Notes: generated by a model not told the origin, from the letters alone. A stretch of DNA of 64,000 nucleotides from Pseudoscleropodium purum (GCA_963969395.1 OZ017804.1:372001-436000), one strand, 5' to 3'. Counted from the stretch's first letter, positions 47,400 to 60,334 are shown. Made by a program: numbers and translations.

Positions 47400-49415
47400 A
47401 GTTTGGTACGTTGTCCAATTGCACCCCGCACTCGCAATTGGGAACTGGATAAGTTAGGGTGCATGATTATTATGCGCAATGAGCAAAGTGCCCCCTACGG
47501 ATCGTCCCCCTTAATGTCACCTAACTTAAGTTAGTACTTCGTAGGTGGCCATGCTGCTGCATTGGTCCACCAGCACCTCATTCTTCCAGAGCCTGGCACA
47601 TGGCAATCCAAGCCCAAGAGCAATCAACTGACAGCTTGGCAATGATCTCTCTGTTGAATGAGGAAAGCCTTGGAGAGTACATGCTCAGAGTTCAGTTCTG
47701 GGTACGAAGTTAAGCTTAACTTAAGGTAGACAAGCCTATTACCACCCAGATTTGCAATCTGCATATCTTATCTTGGGGGCCACTCCAAAGAGGGGCACAT
47801 TTTTTTCCAGAGATGTGTGCTTGTTTCACAAATGAAAATCAAGTGAAATTACCATTTTTATGATGAAAATTGTAATTTCTGTGAATTTTTGAAGTGATTT
47901 GTTTTGAAATTACAATACCACTCATAAATTGGAGTCGTAAACTTCCTATAAACCCCCCAAATTCTCTTGAGTTCTAACCAGTAAGAAATTGACATATAAG
48001 CATCGAAATACTAATTTTGTTTGGAAAAAAATGAATGGATTTGGATTCTTTTGGGATGGAATTGGGGCCGAAAATATGTAGGGGATGGCATTGGACCGGT
48101 CTACCTTGGCTTGCAAATGGGAGATCCTCCAAGTAAGTTACTGTAAGGCTGCTGAACTTGGGTGGAATCCAATTTGAAACGGATGCTGCACCCCAGCTTA
48201 ACTTCAGAGGGGAGTCAGCTTAACCAAGGGTAGTACCTTCCTTACCTTTAAAGTTAGTAGTGCTCCACCCTGCTTTCTCTCCTTTTTCTCTTGAGAGGAC
48301 AGTCAGGGCCTGCATATGGGCTTCGTCTTCATGATGCAGCCCAGGCTGGGTCTGCAGCATGTGCATGGAGATAAAAAATGAACTTCAAAGCCTCCATCCT
48401 CACTTCACTTGCCTTGCCTTCCTTGCCTTGCCCTGCCTTGGGAGGGACTACTAATAAGCTTACCTCGGATGGGAAAAGAAAAAGACCAACTGACTACTAC
48501 GTCTTTGCTACAGACTCTCTTCTCCCTTGCCACATGCCATCATGCCAAGATGCCATGCTGGAGGAGTAAGTTACGTTTCAGAGGTTTGCTTCTTCAGTAT
48601 CCAAGTTAGACAGATGCTCCACAGGGATTTTTTTCCCCCATTTGTAATGAAATGCCGTAGTGGCAATACAAAATGTTATAGTGGTGCTTGTTCCAAATTT
48701 CAACATTCATCCACATATTGAATAGAAAAGATCACATGAGCACACATCACAGTGATATTCATAATTTAATTTTCATCCACAATCTAGCGATGTCATCCAT
48801 GAATTTTTTTTCAATTTAAAATTTTCTAACTAAATTCTACCCTCCTAGTACTATTTTGTTTCATGGGCTTGGTGCAAAGCCCATTATTTTGGTGCAAATT
48901 GACAACAAATCGCCTAAAAAATACCGTGATGCTCAATCAAATTTGTGGATGGATGGATCCAGTAGCCACTCAGGGTGCACCTCTCTTCAGTTCAATTCAG
49001 TTGGCCGTGGCATGTGGACCACGTCCCCCTCAGCCTCAGTGTCTGCCTCCCTGGGGCCAGAGCCCTTCCTGTCTCTCTGCTTCATGGCCCAAGTTACCTA
49101 CCTTGCCTTCCCCCGCCTGCAGGGGCTCTGGCAGACCAATCATTGCCGGCTTCTGCTCTTGCCTCTCCTCTTTTCTCAGGGACGGAATTATTTCAATGGG
49201 GTCGTATAATAAGCTTATTATAAGGAGGTTTCAAGAGAAATGCACTCCACCCACCTTCCATAACTTAAAAGAGTTCCTGCCCAATGTCACATTCTTTGGG
49301 GGAGGAAACCCCAGGCCAACCCTTTGCGTGAGGGGCAACAGTATGTAAGCTTAGATGTCTTCAGGATCACTGAAGAAAGCTTAGTGACCTTGCAAAGGAC
49401 CAAATGAAGTTTCTA
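47400..49415. other. Less AT-rich island of unknown nature
   Basis: Composition rises in G and C, most strongly at 48930-49190. It is dotted with TAAGTTA, CTTAACTTAAG and AAGCTTA words, including the perfect palindrome CTAACTTAAGTTAG (47521-47534). A short CCTTG repeat is at 48410-48440. Three overlapping open frames (48856-49348) include the longest frame in the window, 161 codons, but all three frames being open at once argues for composition, not coding. Could be a gene remnant, promoter or non-coding transcript. Confidence 0.35.
48863..49348 (+). CDS. Longest open frame (161 codons), doubtful
   Basis: It opens at ATG 48863 and is rich in Pro, Ser, Cys and Leu in its middle, with no domain I recognise. 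Two other plus-strand frames are open over the same DNA (48856-49209 and 48975-49223), so stop-poor base composition explains the length. I list it only because it is the longest frame present. Confidence 0.15.
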   Translation: MGLVQSPLFWCKLTTNRLKNTVMLNQICGWMDPVATQGAPLFSSIQLAVACGPRPPQPQCLPPWGQSPSCLSASWPKLPTLPSPACRGSGRPIIAGFCSCLSSFLRDGIISMGSYNKLIIRRFQEKCTPPTFHNLKEFLPNVTFFGGGNPRPTLCVRGNSM

Positions 49416-49420
49416 CTGTA

Positions 49421-50323
49421 CAGTAAGGTCTACTCCATTTACAAATTGCTGTTTAGAGGCACTCAATTTTTTGGGTATAATATGTAGTATAATTGACATA
49501 TTTTTTTAAGCATATTTTTTGTATATTTTTTTTAATGCAATTCCAATCAAGCATACCAAATTTCAATTTCAAAAAAGCAAAATTTTATTTTGGGTGAATT
49601 TTTGAAGTCAAATTTTCATAGTATTACATAATATTTTATTGAAAACAATTGGTGATGAGTTTTTTTAATTCAATTGCACAAATATATAGGGAACATATAT
49701 ACGCACATCTTTCATATCAAAAAACACCCCATTAAGTAACAAAAGTATGAGCAAGGAAGAGTTAAATGTGAGACGTCATATGACCAAAATTTGTGAAATA
49801 GATATCTTTATATTTTAACAAAAGAATTATATTTGACCTTCATATTGTAACTAATTTTGTACATTTTAGCATGATGTTATGATTATTTTTCTAGAATTTT
49901 GTTAAAATATAAAGATATCTATTTCACAAATTTTGGTCATATGATGTTTCACATTCAACTCTTCCTTGTTCATATTTTTGTTACTTAATGGTTTGTTTTT
50001 TAAATTCAATTGTATAGATATGTAGGGAATATATGTATGTATGTATGTTCCCTACATATCAATGCAATTGAATTAAAAAAAATTAATCACCAATTGTTTT
50101 CAATAAAATATTATGTAATACCATGAAAATTGTCTTAAAAAATTCACCAAAAATGGCATTTTGCTTTTTCAAAACTCAAAATACTATGCTTGATTGGGAT
50201 TGCGTAAGAATTGGATGTTAATTATGCAAGACAAAAAATTATAATTATAATTTTTTTCTATACTTTGCAATTAAAATTGGAATGCCTCAAATTGGCAATT
50301 CGTAAATTAGCAATACCTGACTG
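49421..50323. mobile_element. Long palindromic Tc1/mariner-like MITE (903 bp)
   Basis: Left end CAGTAAGGTCTACTCCATTT and reverse-complemented right end CAGTCAGGTATTGCTAATTT open two arms of about 410-430 bp that pair through to a short centre near 49860. The inner arms are nearly identical, for example TATTACATAATATTTTATTG in both. TA lies directly outside each end (49419-49420 and 50324-50325), the Tc1/mariner target. No transposase fits between the arms. The CAGT-type end suggests a pogo-like source; that is inference. Confidence 0.8.
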
Positions 50324-50326
50324 TAC

Positions 50327-50621
50327 CATTTGAAGAGTTTTGGGGGGTCCAGAAGCTTCTTTTGGGCATGTTCCCCTACAACTATTCCTTGCAGCGAGGG
50401 GAACAGCTTGTTGTCAAAAAAAAATTTCATAAAAATAAAAAAATAAAAAATTAGTCTCCAAATGTAAAAAGAAAAAATAGATAGATAGATAGATAGATAT
50501 TTTTTTGGTCAATGATGTGGCAGGGGCTCGGTCACGTCAGACCGCTGCTCCAAATCTGTTTCCTGCGATCACAAGCTGTGATAACTTGCAGGCATCCAGA
50601 GGCCCCAAAAATCTTCTAATG
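50327..50621. mobile_element. MITE, CATTAGAAGA family copy 1 (295 bp)
   Basis: Left end CATTTGAAGAGTTTTGGGG and reverse-complemented right end CATTAGAAGATTTTTGGGG. It matches 54354-54668 along its length, including GGTCAATGA(T/C)GTGGCA and AGTCTCCAAATG. An ATAG microsatellite (GATAGATAGATAGATAGATA, about 50479-50500) occurs inside this copy only. It starts 3 bp after the palindromic element ends. Confidence 0.8.
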
Positions 50622-52789
50622 ACTCAAAATAGGCAACACTACACAATCAAAATCATGGCCAAAAAAATTACATCCAAAATAAAAGATTTCATTACACGGG
50701 CCCCACATGGATACATAAGAATATATAAATATGCATACAATATAGATGAATCTATTATATTAAGTAGGCAGTGTCATAGACCCTTGTCACAAAATCTCAC
50801 TTTTTCTATTCTAGATAAATATCATCCAATCATTTCATCTGATATATTTGACTTTTACAATGGAAAACTAAAGAGGAACAAGTAGACATTCACCCACAAC
50901 ATGGGCACATTGTGCGCACAACAATTCATTGCAATTGGAAGTTGCTAGTATAGACTTTATAAATATATGGATAAATGAACGTACATGTGATATATACAAA
51001 TACATATAAATTTGGTTAAATATACCATATTTTTGTATTGAACATTTCCAATGATTTTTATATGTCATTTATAGAGAATTTGGGGAATGCTTCACAAGTA
51101 CATTCCTTAATATTGAAAAAAATTGATTATTTGCAATTTTGTGATCATAAAAGAGATTCAGCTTATCAATAGGGTTAAAGTTTCCCAGATTCCCAGATTG
51201 TAGGAACTCAGCCATTGCAGCTAGTTGACATGGCACAACCACTACCGCATGAGATTATAATAAAAAATTTGAAAAAAATTTCAAATTTTTTTCAAATTTT
51301 GTATTGTTTAAAAAACTTGACTATACACTAAAAAGAGGCTGTACAATCTTGTTCTACCATTTCCTCTCTCCCCCTAGCCTAAAAATTTGATAGCTGTTGA
51401 TTTTTATTTATTTTTAAAAATCTTCCTTCCCAATGTTGTTGATCTTGACTATGGATAAGGTGGACATACAAACATGAGTATAGATATAGATATATTACAT
51501 GTACAAATATAAATATGGGATACAAGATATAGATACAAGATACGAGTAAGGGATATGAGATATATCCCATATCAATTGCTAGTCCCACCCCCACCTGGAA
51601 ATTATAAGGAGGTAGGAAGGGTGGGAGAATTTTATTTATTTGTAAATTTAATGAAATGGGGGGAGGGGGAAAGGATTAAATAAAATTTAAATGAAAACAA
51701 AATTGAAGTTGGGATTTGTTACTATGCACTCAAAAGATGCAATTACTGCTTGATATTGTACTGTTGGTTCTTGGCAATGGGATTAGGCTTAAAACCAACT
51801 TTCCCTTGCTTCAAATCTCTTCTAAGGCAAGTGTCCCCTTTTGGATCTACAAAATCAACTATGGATGGCACATTAGGGGATTGTATTGAGCACATGACTT
51901 TGTATTCAAATACCTCATCTACTAAAGGTGAACTTAACTTAAGTGCTTGCTTGGTGGGCAAACTTTAACCTAAAACAAGCAAAAAGATGAAATTGCCTCC
52001 ATTGATTGTCTTACCAGGGTGGGCAACAAAAAATGCAAAAGCCCTATTTTCAACTGATATTGATGGGAAACTCCATTGGTAGAGACTAATGGATCATGAG
52101 AGAATTTCATATGTGTCAATTTCTAATCATATCTCTCTTTCACCCACCCGGTCCACATAAAAATGGAATTGGTATTTTTGCATGTAGCATCCCCTATAGC
52201 TCTTTGCCCATTGGATGAGCACATTAATAGGCCCTAAGAATTAGTGCTCACATGACACCTGAAGATGACCACATCCAAAAAGTTAATGTGTCTTTGTCAA
52301 AATTTATTGTATCTTCCAAAATTGATATATTTTTTATATTTGAATTCAGGTGCAAAATGTAACTTTAAAAGTTTATTTTTACACCATTTTGAAATTTTGG
52401 AACTAACCAAGAATTCATCAAATTACTGCAATTCTAAGATCAATGTGTTAGAATCCAATTAGAAATAATTGTGGGTTTTTAAAATGGTATTTTATAATTT
52501 AAAAATGTTTTTGAATTCTATTTTTTTAAACTATTGTTTTCAATAAAAATTCCACATTTTTCCTCTATATATTTCTGTAATTAGTGTAGTATATTTGCAA
52601 ATGACACTTAAAAAAATCACAATAATATCACTTTCCATAAATAATTTATAAAAATTCATTCCCTACAAAAAAATAGTTCTTTCACCCATGAAATTTTTAA
52701 TTTTTTTCATTAACAAATTAAAAAGAAAAAATATAGTTTGATAGCAAGAATTTGGAATTAAAAATAAATAAATATGAGTCAAAAGTTTT
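50622..52789. other. AT-rich spacer, nothing firm
   Basis: A 126-codon frame beginning in the MITE (50505) runs to 50885 but has no motif. At 51225-51310 there is GACATGGCACAACC followed by a small AAATTTGAAAAAAATTTC-type inverted repeat, perhaps a decayed relative of the CATTAG MITEs. TATAGATA-like simple sequence is at 51478-51560. Confidence 0.35.
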
Positions 52790-53170
52790 TTGTAACAATC
52801 AATGGGGTCATATCTTTGAGCTTATGTAATGATGAATATAGGATTCAACATTGGCTATTGGTCAATATACACCTTTACAATCCATTGTAGTGAATTCATA
52901 GGTGCAAAGCTACTTACACATCAATTGATGTCTACCTTTGAACTCCAAAAAACAAGCCTATTATTACTTTTTCAAGCTTCATTTGCAAGTAAACTATGAA
53001 TGTGATTTTTCGTATTTATTTTCAAAGATGCTATTATATAACTTCTATTAGACTTCAAAATTTTGCATTTTTAGGCGAAAATTTGAAATAACCTTAAATT
53101 CTTATATGAAACATGGAACAATTTATATCTAATGCAATTGATGCTCAAATTTTTTGAAAATTTCTCCATA
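52790..53170 (+). repeat. Dispersed repeat, other copy at 62170-62530
   Basis: Shared order of blocks: CATATCTTTG, ATATAG(G/A)(A/G)TTCAACA, AGTCAA/GGTCAATATACA, GACAAGC/AACAAGC, CTTCTATTAG and TCTCCATA. The two copies lie outside the left and right ends of the large MULE in the same orientation. Confidence 0.5.
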
Positions 53171-54353
53171 ATTTATAATTTAGTGTAGAACATCATGATG
53201 CAAACTTTTTTAATATTGTATTATTTTAAAATTAGAAAATTAGAATTCCATGCTTATAGACCTAAAAGTCAAATTGTTATATAATTCTACTAACAACCTT
53301 TGGATTGGTTTAGTCAATTTTTGGAGTCATCTTTAATTTGGGATTTTGTATTAACAAACATAGGATTTACTTTGTGACAATGGAGGCCATTTGAAGTTAC
53401 AACTAAAAATGGTAGATGAAGCCAAGATGAAAACAACAAAATTTTGAATCCAACGACACTAGCATGCGAGCCTAGAGCAGCAAGCTTGTGAGTTGTAAGA
53501 ATGGAGCTTGTGAGCCTAGAGCCTCCAATTCTTTTTTTTTCTAAAATTAAAAAAAAATTGTCCAATTTTTTTCAAAAAATAGAAAACAACTTACTATTTA
53601 TAGTAAGTTTTAAGACCTATAACCACTATCTCTATGATCATGGATTTTAAAAAAATTCATGCTCTTGCAATTGCCATTTCAAGTAGGAAAAATCCTTCAA
53701 ACCTTTACACATAATGAAGCACTTAGTTCACCCACTACAATTCTACTCTCCACCCAATAACAAATTTTTAGTAGAACACAACATAGTAAGTTGGGCAAAT
53801 AATATTCACAAAACTAAAAGTGGATATTACCTAGCTTTCACTACAACTATTTTAGTATAACTTTTAACAAGTAGTTTAGTATAGAGACTACCTCCACTAA
53901 GATAATTTAGGATCTCGTATGATTCAAAGTTGAGCCATTAAAATTATAGTCTCATAAACCTCTTCCAAAAATACTCCAATTCAAAAGAGTGACCATTCTT
54001 GGAGAAACAAAACTATAAGATATAGGAGACATCCTTCCAAAAAATGAAAAAAATGAAAAAATAATATTAAAAAATGACAAAAAGAAAGAAAAACAAGGGA
54101 ATCAAAATTAAAGAATATTAAAAATAAAAATAAAAATTAATGGAAAAAATATAGAAATACAATGGAAAGAATGGAAAAAAATGAAAAGTGAAATAAAACA
54201 TAGGAACTCAATGGAAAAAAGGGGGAAAAAATGAAAAATGAAAGCAAACAAAAAAAATCATATTTATATGTACATTACTTAATTAGGGGCTACAATTGTA
54301 GTTCCTTGATATTCATACCTTCTTATTTCAAAACATTGAACTCTTGAGATATA

Positions 54354-54668
54354 CAATAGAAGAGTTTTGGGGGATCTAGAAGCCTATTTTGGGCTTGTTT
54401 ACCTACAGTTGTTCCCTGCAACGAGGGGAACGGCCCGCTGTCAGAACTTTTTTTCCATAAAATTTTTTTAAAAATTTAAAAAATAAAATAAAATAAAAAA
54501 TAAAAAATTTAGTCTCCAAATGCAGAAAAAAATTAAAATTTTTTTTTTTTTTTGGTCAATGACGTGGCAAGGTCTCAGCCACGTTAGACCACTGCGTTGA
54601 ACCTGTTTCTTGCGTTTGCAGGCTATGATAACTCGCAGGCATCCAGAGGCTCCAAAAATCTTCTAATG
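54354..54668. mobile_element. MITE, CATTAGAAGA family copy 2 (315 bp)
   Basis: Left end CAATAGAAGAGTTTTGGGG and reverse-complemented right end CATTAGAAGATTTTTGGAG. The body aligns with 50327-50621 (for example AACGAGGGGAACGGC against AGCGAGGGGAACAGC). It is inserted in the large MULE. Confidence 0.8.
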
Positions 54669-56105
54669 TTCCTATAGTTCATGAATGCATAAATATTTTT
54701 TAGTCCATACAATTCAATCTATTTCAATTGTAACAAATGTAATTTAATACAATATAAATGAAGCACATAGAAGAATGTGGCCATGTCTATTTTGAAATAG
54801 TGATGATTCCTACTTGCACTAGAAGTAGCTTGAACTTGTTGAAATTAGAACTCAATGCATGAATAAATTTGTCATCATAGATGTCTATCTTGTAAAAGTA
54901 CCAATACAAGTAGTATAAGTGTTTGCAATTCATGTATTGTTAACAACCTCCAATAGTGGAAATAACCATATTCACAAAATCCAAGCATATGCATGTAGGG
55001 GACATACCCACCATACTTCAATACATATTTTTGTTATAATTTGTCCTAATTTAGGGCAATACAATTGCACCTAGCCTCGGAAATGGAAGCAATGTCACTT
55101 CCACTATTTGCCCTTAATATTTCTAGTACTCTCCCACTTGTTTTGTTGTTTGTAATTGGTGCATTTGCAATTCATCATATGGCTTGGTTGTTCCTTGATG
55201 CTCGATATACATTTACATTCTATAGTGGTGGTTGATTATAGAAGATGTTCTTGAATATATTAGATATGTTGAAGTGCCAAATGCTACTCTAATAAAAAAA
55301 ATTGCACATTCATAGGAGCCAAGATGGATATAAGAATTCTTTTTGGGGGTTAAAATTTATAATTTGAAGTGACAAAATTTTAAATTTTCTAAAAAAAATT
55401 TATTATTATATTCAAATACATTACATATGCCTTGTTTAAAAAATTGTTGTTCTAGAATGTTTTTAAATGGAATAACCACAAAATATCCTATGTAATCGGC
55501 CTTTTTAGTCCTTAGTTGCTACAATAATAAATCGAATGCCATATCAAAATAGATGAGAGCTATAGATGAAAGGTGTAGTTCATTATTGTCCTTGTTGTAG
55601 GCCCAAAATCTTGGATTTGTGGTTCAAAGTAGTAATGATTTATGATGAAGGATCAAATCTAGTCATTATTGCCAAATTTTTAAACCAACGGTGTTGCTTT
55701 TATTATTTCTAATTGTTCTATTTTGAATGTTGTTGCTTTCAGCTTGGCAAACATTTCAACTTTTAAGAAGGGGTGCATATACATTGCTTTAAGGTTTCGT
55801 CATCTTGGTTTTTAAGATTTAGATTTTATTTTCTAAGCCAAAAAACAAGCATTGAGAATCTTGAGATCATAAAGAGTATTCTATCTATTGTGTATGGTGG
55901 CCTTAGTTCTAGGCATTTAGATGAAATGTAGCAATAAGTGAACACAAAAATGTAGAGAACTTTGAAGCAAATTTAGGATGATAAAACGAATCAAGTGTGA
56001 GGGATTTTTTTTACACCGCCAAAGAGTCTACTATACATTTGTTTGGAAGGTGTAGAGAGCAACTTCAACAATAGTTCAAAGTCAAATTAAAATTAAGTAG
56101 CCCGT

Positions 56106-56661
56106 TTGCTTGAAATGTATAATAGGATTGTTAATCAATATTACAAAAAGAATTTTAACATGGAGGTTCATCACCTCACAATCATGAAGATTTTAAGCCA
56201 ACCAATATTAAAACAAATGATACCACCATTTTTAAGGGATCTTACTTTTGTGAAATTGCAACATGAGGTTCTAGGTAGCTTGAAAGATGATAAGCAAATT
56301 CACTCAATTGGGCTTTATAAAGCTAAATTTGTACAAGTAAAGAACATTGTGACTACATTTTTAGTTGCACTAGGAATTGGAAGTGGAAGGGGTGTGGCAA
56401 GGATATTTGGAGTGAAGTAGAGAGACATTAAGAAGGCACTTGCTAGGAGAATTCTTCTAGACAATAAAGAAGGTACTCTTTGGCTCTAAGGTCAAAGAAG
56501 AGTTTGCTTTGATGTACTTTCCAATGCAATGAAGATAATTATTACAAAGTTGTGGGAAGATGAGATTATTATTTTTCCTAATTGCAAAGATATCATAAGG
56601 AAGTGAATTGCTCTAAAGCTTAACATTGAGCATGCAATGCGTTATCTATAGCTTTCCAAAG
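56106..56661 (+). pseudogene. Decayed exon of a gene inside the large MULE
   Basis: ATG at 56106 opens 104 codons. After the first stop the same frame continues with protein-like sequence for ~80 more codons and a few stops, including KALARRILLDNKEGTLWL and KLWEDEIIIFPNCKDIIRK. It ends at AAAGTAAGAT (about 56658), a possible splice donor. Composition (basic, mixed) looks like a former enzyme or DNA-binding protein. I do not recognise the family with confidence; a transposon protein is the likeliest origin because of its place within the TIRs. Confidence 0.45.
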
Positions 56662-56989
56662 TAAGATTTATATTTTTACTTTTAGTTGTAGATTTTTTTT
56701 AAAAGGTATTGTTGTTGTGTTTTTACTCCCATATAGATTTTAGGCTAGGTTATTTATGCACACTGTAAACTGCTAGGCAAATTTGTGTACTTATCAAAAG
56801 ACCAAATCAATGTTACAGTTACAATTGAAGAACAAATAGTTCATTGAAGTTGTTCCCAAATTATTTGTAAAACTTGCGAGATGTTTGGTGTATATATCTA
56901 CATGCTACTCAAATGTATGAATTCATCTACTATTATTTTTCCCTTGAACAAATAATAAGAGGATTGCCAGGCATTCTAAAGAATATAGT

Positions 56990-57047
56990 TTGACCCAAAT
57001 ACAATGTTGGAGATGACTCTCACTACTCCCACTTTTAGTTCAAGGAG

Positions 57048-57090
<43 letters not shown>

Positions 57091-58140
57091 GTGTGTGTGT
57101 ATGTGTGTGTATTTTGAACCAAAAACCAAAAATGGGGATACCACTGGGTACCCCAAAAAACCAAGTTGGACCCCAATTGAGGATTTTGAACTCACTCCAC
57201 TACTCCCACTTTTGGTATAAGTAAAAAAAAATTAAAAAATTAAAAAAGAAATTGAACTAAAATCTGAAAATGGGGGTACCATCAGGTACCTTCCAAAACC
57301 TAGTTGGACCCAACTAAGGTTTTTGAGCTTGCTCGACGAGTCCTACTTTTGGTTTAAGGAAAAAAAAATTTGAACCCAAAATAAAAAATGGGGATACCAC
57401 CAAGTAACCCACAAAACCAAATCGGATCCAACTGAGGGTTTTGAACTCACTCCACTACTCCCACTTTTAGTCCAAGTAAAAAAATTTAATAAAAATTAAA
57501 AAAATTTGAACTAAAAATTGAAAATAGAGGTATCACTAGGTACCCCCCAAAACCTAGTCAAGCCTGACTAAGATTTTTGAGCTTACTCTACTACTCCCAC
57601 TTTTGGTTCAAAAAAAAAGAAAAACAAAATTTAATTAAAAACTAAAAATGGGAGTACCGTCGGGTACCCCCCAAAACCTACCTGACTAAGGTTTTTAAGA
57701 AAAAGATTATTATTTATTTATGTTTATATTTATATTTTTTTGAACTAAAAACTAAAAATGGGTGTACCGCAAAGCTCCCTAAAGAACCTGGTCAAACCTG
57801 ACTAAGGTTTCTGAGCTTTCTCCCCTACTCCCACTTTTGATAAATAAAAAATAAAAAATTTAAAGAATTCTTCTTTAGAACAAAAAATAGAGGTACCACA
57901 AGGCACCTCAAAGAATATAGTTGAATCCAACTAGGGTGTTGGGGATGGCTCCCACTACTCCCACTTTCGCTTCAAATTTTGAACTAAAAATTGAGTTCCC
58001 TTCATTTTGATGAATTTAAAAGAAAAAGATTTTATTGAAATTGGAGGTACCATAGGATAATCTAAAAAATATAGTCAGACTTTACTTGGATTTATGAGTT
58101 GGCTTATACTATTCTTGTTTTTGATAATTTTAAAAAAAAA
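56990..58140 (+). repeat. ~115-140-bp tandem array, about nine copies
   Basis: The core CACTACTCCCACTTTTGGTT recurs near 57026, 57203, 57341, 57458, 57594, 57828, 57958 and, decayed, 58108; one copy between 57594 and 57828 lost the core. Each copy also has GGGGTACCACCAGGTACCCC-like sequence and a CAAAACCTAGTTGGACCCAA-like block, with A-rich linkers between. Lengths vary through the A-runs. Confidence 0.85.
57051..57089. repeat. (TA)n with adjoining (GT)n
   Basis: A perfect TA run of about 38 bp followed by GTGTGTGTGTATGTGTGTGT, located in the linker of the first copy of the surrounding array and making that copy longer. Confidence 0.95.
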
Positions 58141-59251
58141 TTATTAAATTTTTATATAACCAAAACTAGGGATATTGTTGGACAACCCCAAAAAGAAAAT
58201 TGGACATAGATTTAGTTAGAAGTAAATTTAAAAAAAAACACTTCTACAAAGTAAGTTATGGGACAAAGTGCTTTAATCATCATGGATTCAATTTTATCGT
58301 TTTATCCTTGTAACAATGGCTTGAGTGGAAACTCTAGTACCTATAAACGTATTTGAAGTTGCTCACTTGCCTTTTCTTTAATATTCTATGCTTTGACCTT
58401 ATCCTTATAAATGGTTGAATTGAGAGCCTCACATTGTCTTCTTTCTTCAATATTTGATTCTAAATTAGATCCTATATCACCTACTAATCTTCCATAGGTA
58501 TATTCTCTTTTCCTATGGTATTTAGAGCTACCTTTTCCTTCCCTTCTACACCATCAAATGAAAGATCAATTGCCTATATTTAAACTTGGGAATGTTGAAA
58601 TGTTGAGACCCTTTGCTAGATTTTAATTTCTCTACTTAATGAGAGTATAATGCACAAAATCAACCAACTACAACATCGAGCTTGTGCAATAATTTGAAAA
58701 ACAAAAATAAATTCTAGCTCCAAGAACTTACAGGATTAAGAAAGTTGGTAGTAAACTTCCTAAATTGCTCTTCTTCTTTGGTCATTAGAGTTTCTATTAA
58801 AGCTACACACAATCAATAATTTCAGCAATATCAATACATTTATCATTTATCATTTTAATTTCACAAAATGTTCTTATTTATCAAAAGCAAGGGGTATGCT
58901 TATTTGCTAAACCTCAATCCCACGTTTTCATCTTCAAATCTTGTGTATACTCCTTTGAAGCCAAAGTTTTGCTACCAATGAAGGTGAAAAAACTATGTAC
59001 ACTTGGTATAACTATTATCTACTTTGGCAAATGCTAATGCACAAAAATGTGATAGATGTATTTGTATAAAGCAATCACAATATCATAATATGAATAATTT
59101 CTAAAGATTGCTTAAAATGTTCATTAGAAACTATGTGTGTTAAGATTTTAGACCCCCTATATTATATCCTAAAATTTAAATAAGAAGAAAAAAATATATA
59201 AATAGATTTTTCCACTTTGAAAGTTTATATTTAATTTGAATTATTGATATT

Positions 59252-59552
59252 CAGGGTTGACGAATCTCAACGTCCGCCCTAAAATAGCATCCGTTTTCCG
59301 GACGCACGGACGCTAGCGGACGCAGCGTCCCTCCCGCCGTCAGAAGGCAGACGAACGGGGCGGACGGACGCGGGTGAACGAGGGTGGATGCAGGCAGACG
59401 GGGGCGGACAGACGGGACGGACGGGCGGATGGGGGCGGACAGGGCAGGGCGGACGGGGCGAGCGGACGGGCAGATGGATGGGCGGACGAGGGCGGACTGG
59501 GATGGGCAAACGGGGCGGATGGTGTCTGCGTCCGGACGTCGTGTCAACCCTG
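59252..59552 (+). mobile_element. GC-rich hAT-type MITE, copy 1 (301 bp)
   Basis: Ends are CAGGGTTGAC and its complement. TTGATATT flanks both sides (59244-59251 and 59553-59560), a perfect 8-bp duplication as made by hAT transposases. The interior is strikingly GC-rich: degenerate GGACGGACGGGGC-type repeats in an otherwise AT-rich region. The left half (CTAAAATAGCATCCGTTTTC ... CTCCCGCCGTC) matches copy 2 in reverse orientation. No coding capacity; open frames here follow from the repeat. Confidence 0.92.
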
Positions 59553-60334
59553 TTGATATTTTCTTTGTTATTTACAAGTAATTACAAAATTTTGAAGAAA
59601 AAAGATACACTATAAAGCTGAAAATAACTTTCACATTCCTATTTTATATAAACTAAAATTGTTATAAATAAATCTCTATTGAAAATCCATTTTCCTTGAA
59701 TAACAATGATATGGTCATGTAAATGTATTTTTTATAAAAATTTGAGTTAAAAAACATGCCATTTCAATTCATTTTTCAACTTCTTCTAGAAATCATTTCA
59801 TATGTTATTTGAGTTGGAAATTTTTGGCAATGGAGACCTATAATCATTGTTAAACAAAGCTCAAAATTAGAGATTGAAATTAAAATTTATTGAAAAGTAA
59901 ATAGGGGGCAAAAATTTAGTTAGACACATGTAGTTTGTTATAGATACACTAAGTGATCCACCAAGGCAAAACACACAAAGGGATAGTTGCAAGGTAAGAA
60001 TATCTAAATCAAAGTTGTTTGCCATTGTTGGATGGAATGTTGATTTGAGCTACAATGACAAACTACCACCATTTTTCATCTCTAGTTCTCCACATATTGA
60101 TCCTCAAAAATGGCACTATATCTCTTCATTTTGACAATCTCCTTAATCAAAATTTGAAGATCTAATTTTGCTTTAAACTACTTTATTTCAATATCTTGAT
60201 ATTTAAATTCTCACCCTTGATTATCCTTTTTGGACTAGACTATACTATGAATCAACAACGTCCAATTTTCTTTTGAGCAAATTTCAGTAATCCCTAGAGA
60301 AACTTAAGTTTTTTTCAACTCTTCATGCTTGATA

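Noticed and set aside
48856..49348. Three simultaneous plus-strand frames as a protein gene
   Set aside because: All three are open at once and lack any motif; composition explains it. Only the longest is listed, at low confidence.
56976..57176. Minus-strand frame with alternating Tyr-Ile run
   Set aside because: It is a translation of the TA microsatellite.
59251..59615. Several overlapping open frames on both strands
   Set aside because: They fall within the GC-rich repeat of the hAT MITE, where stop codons are rare. Not coding.
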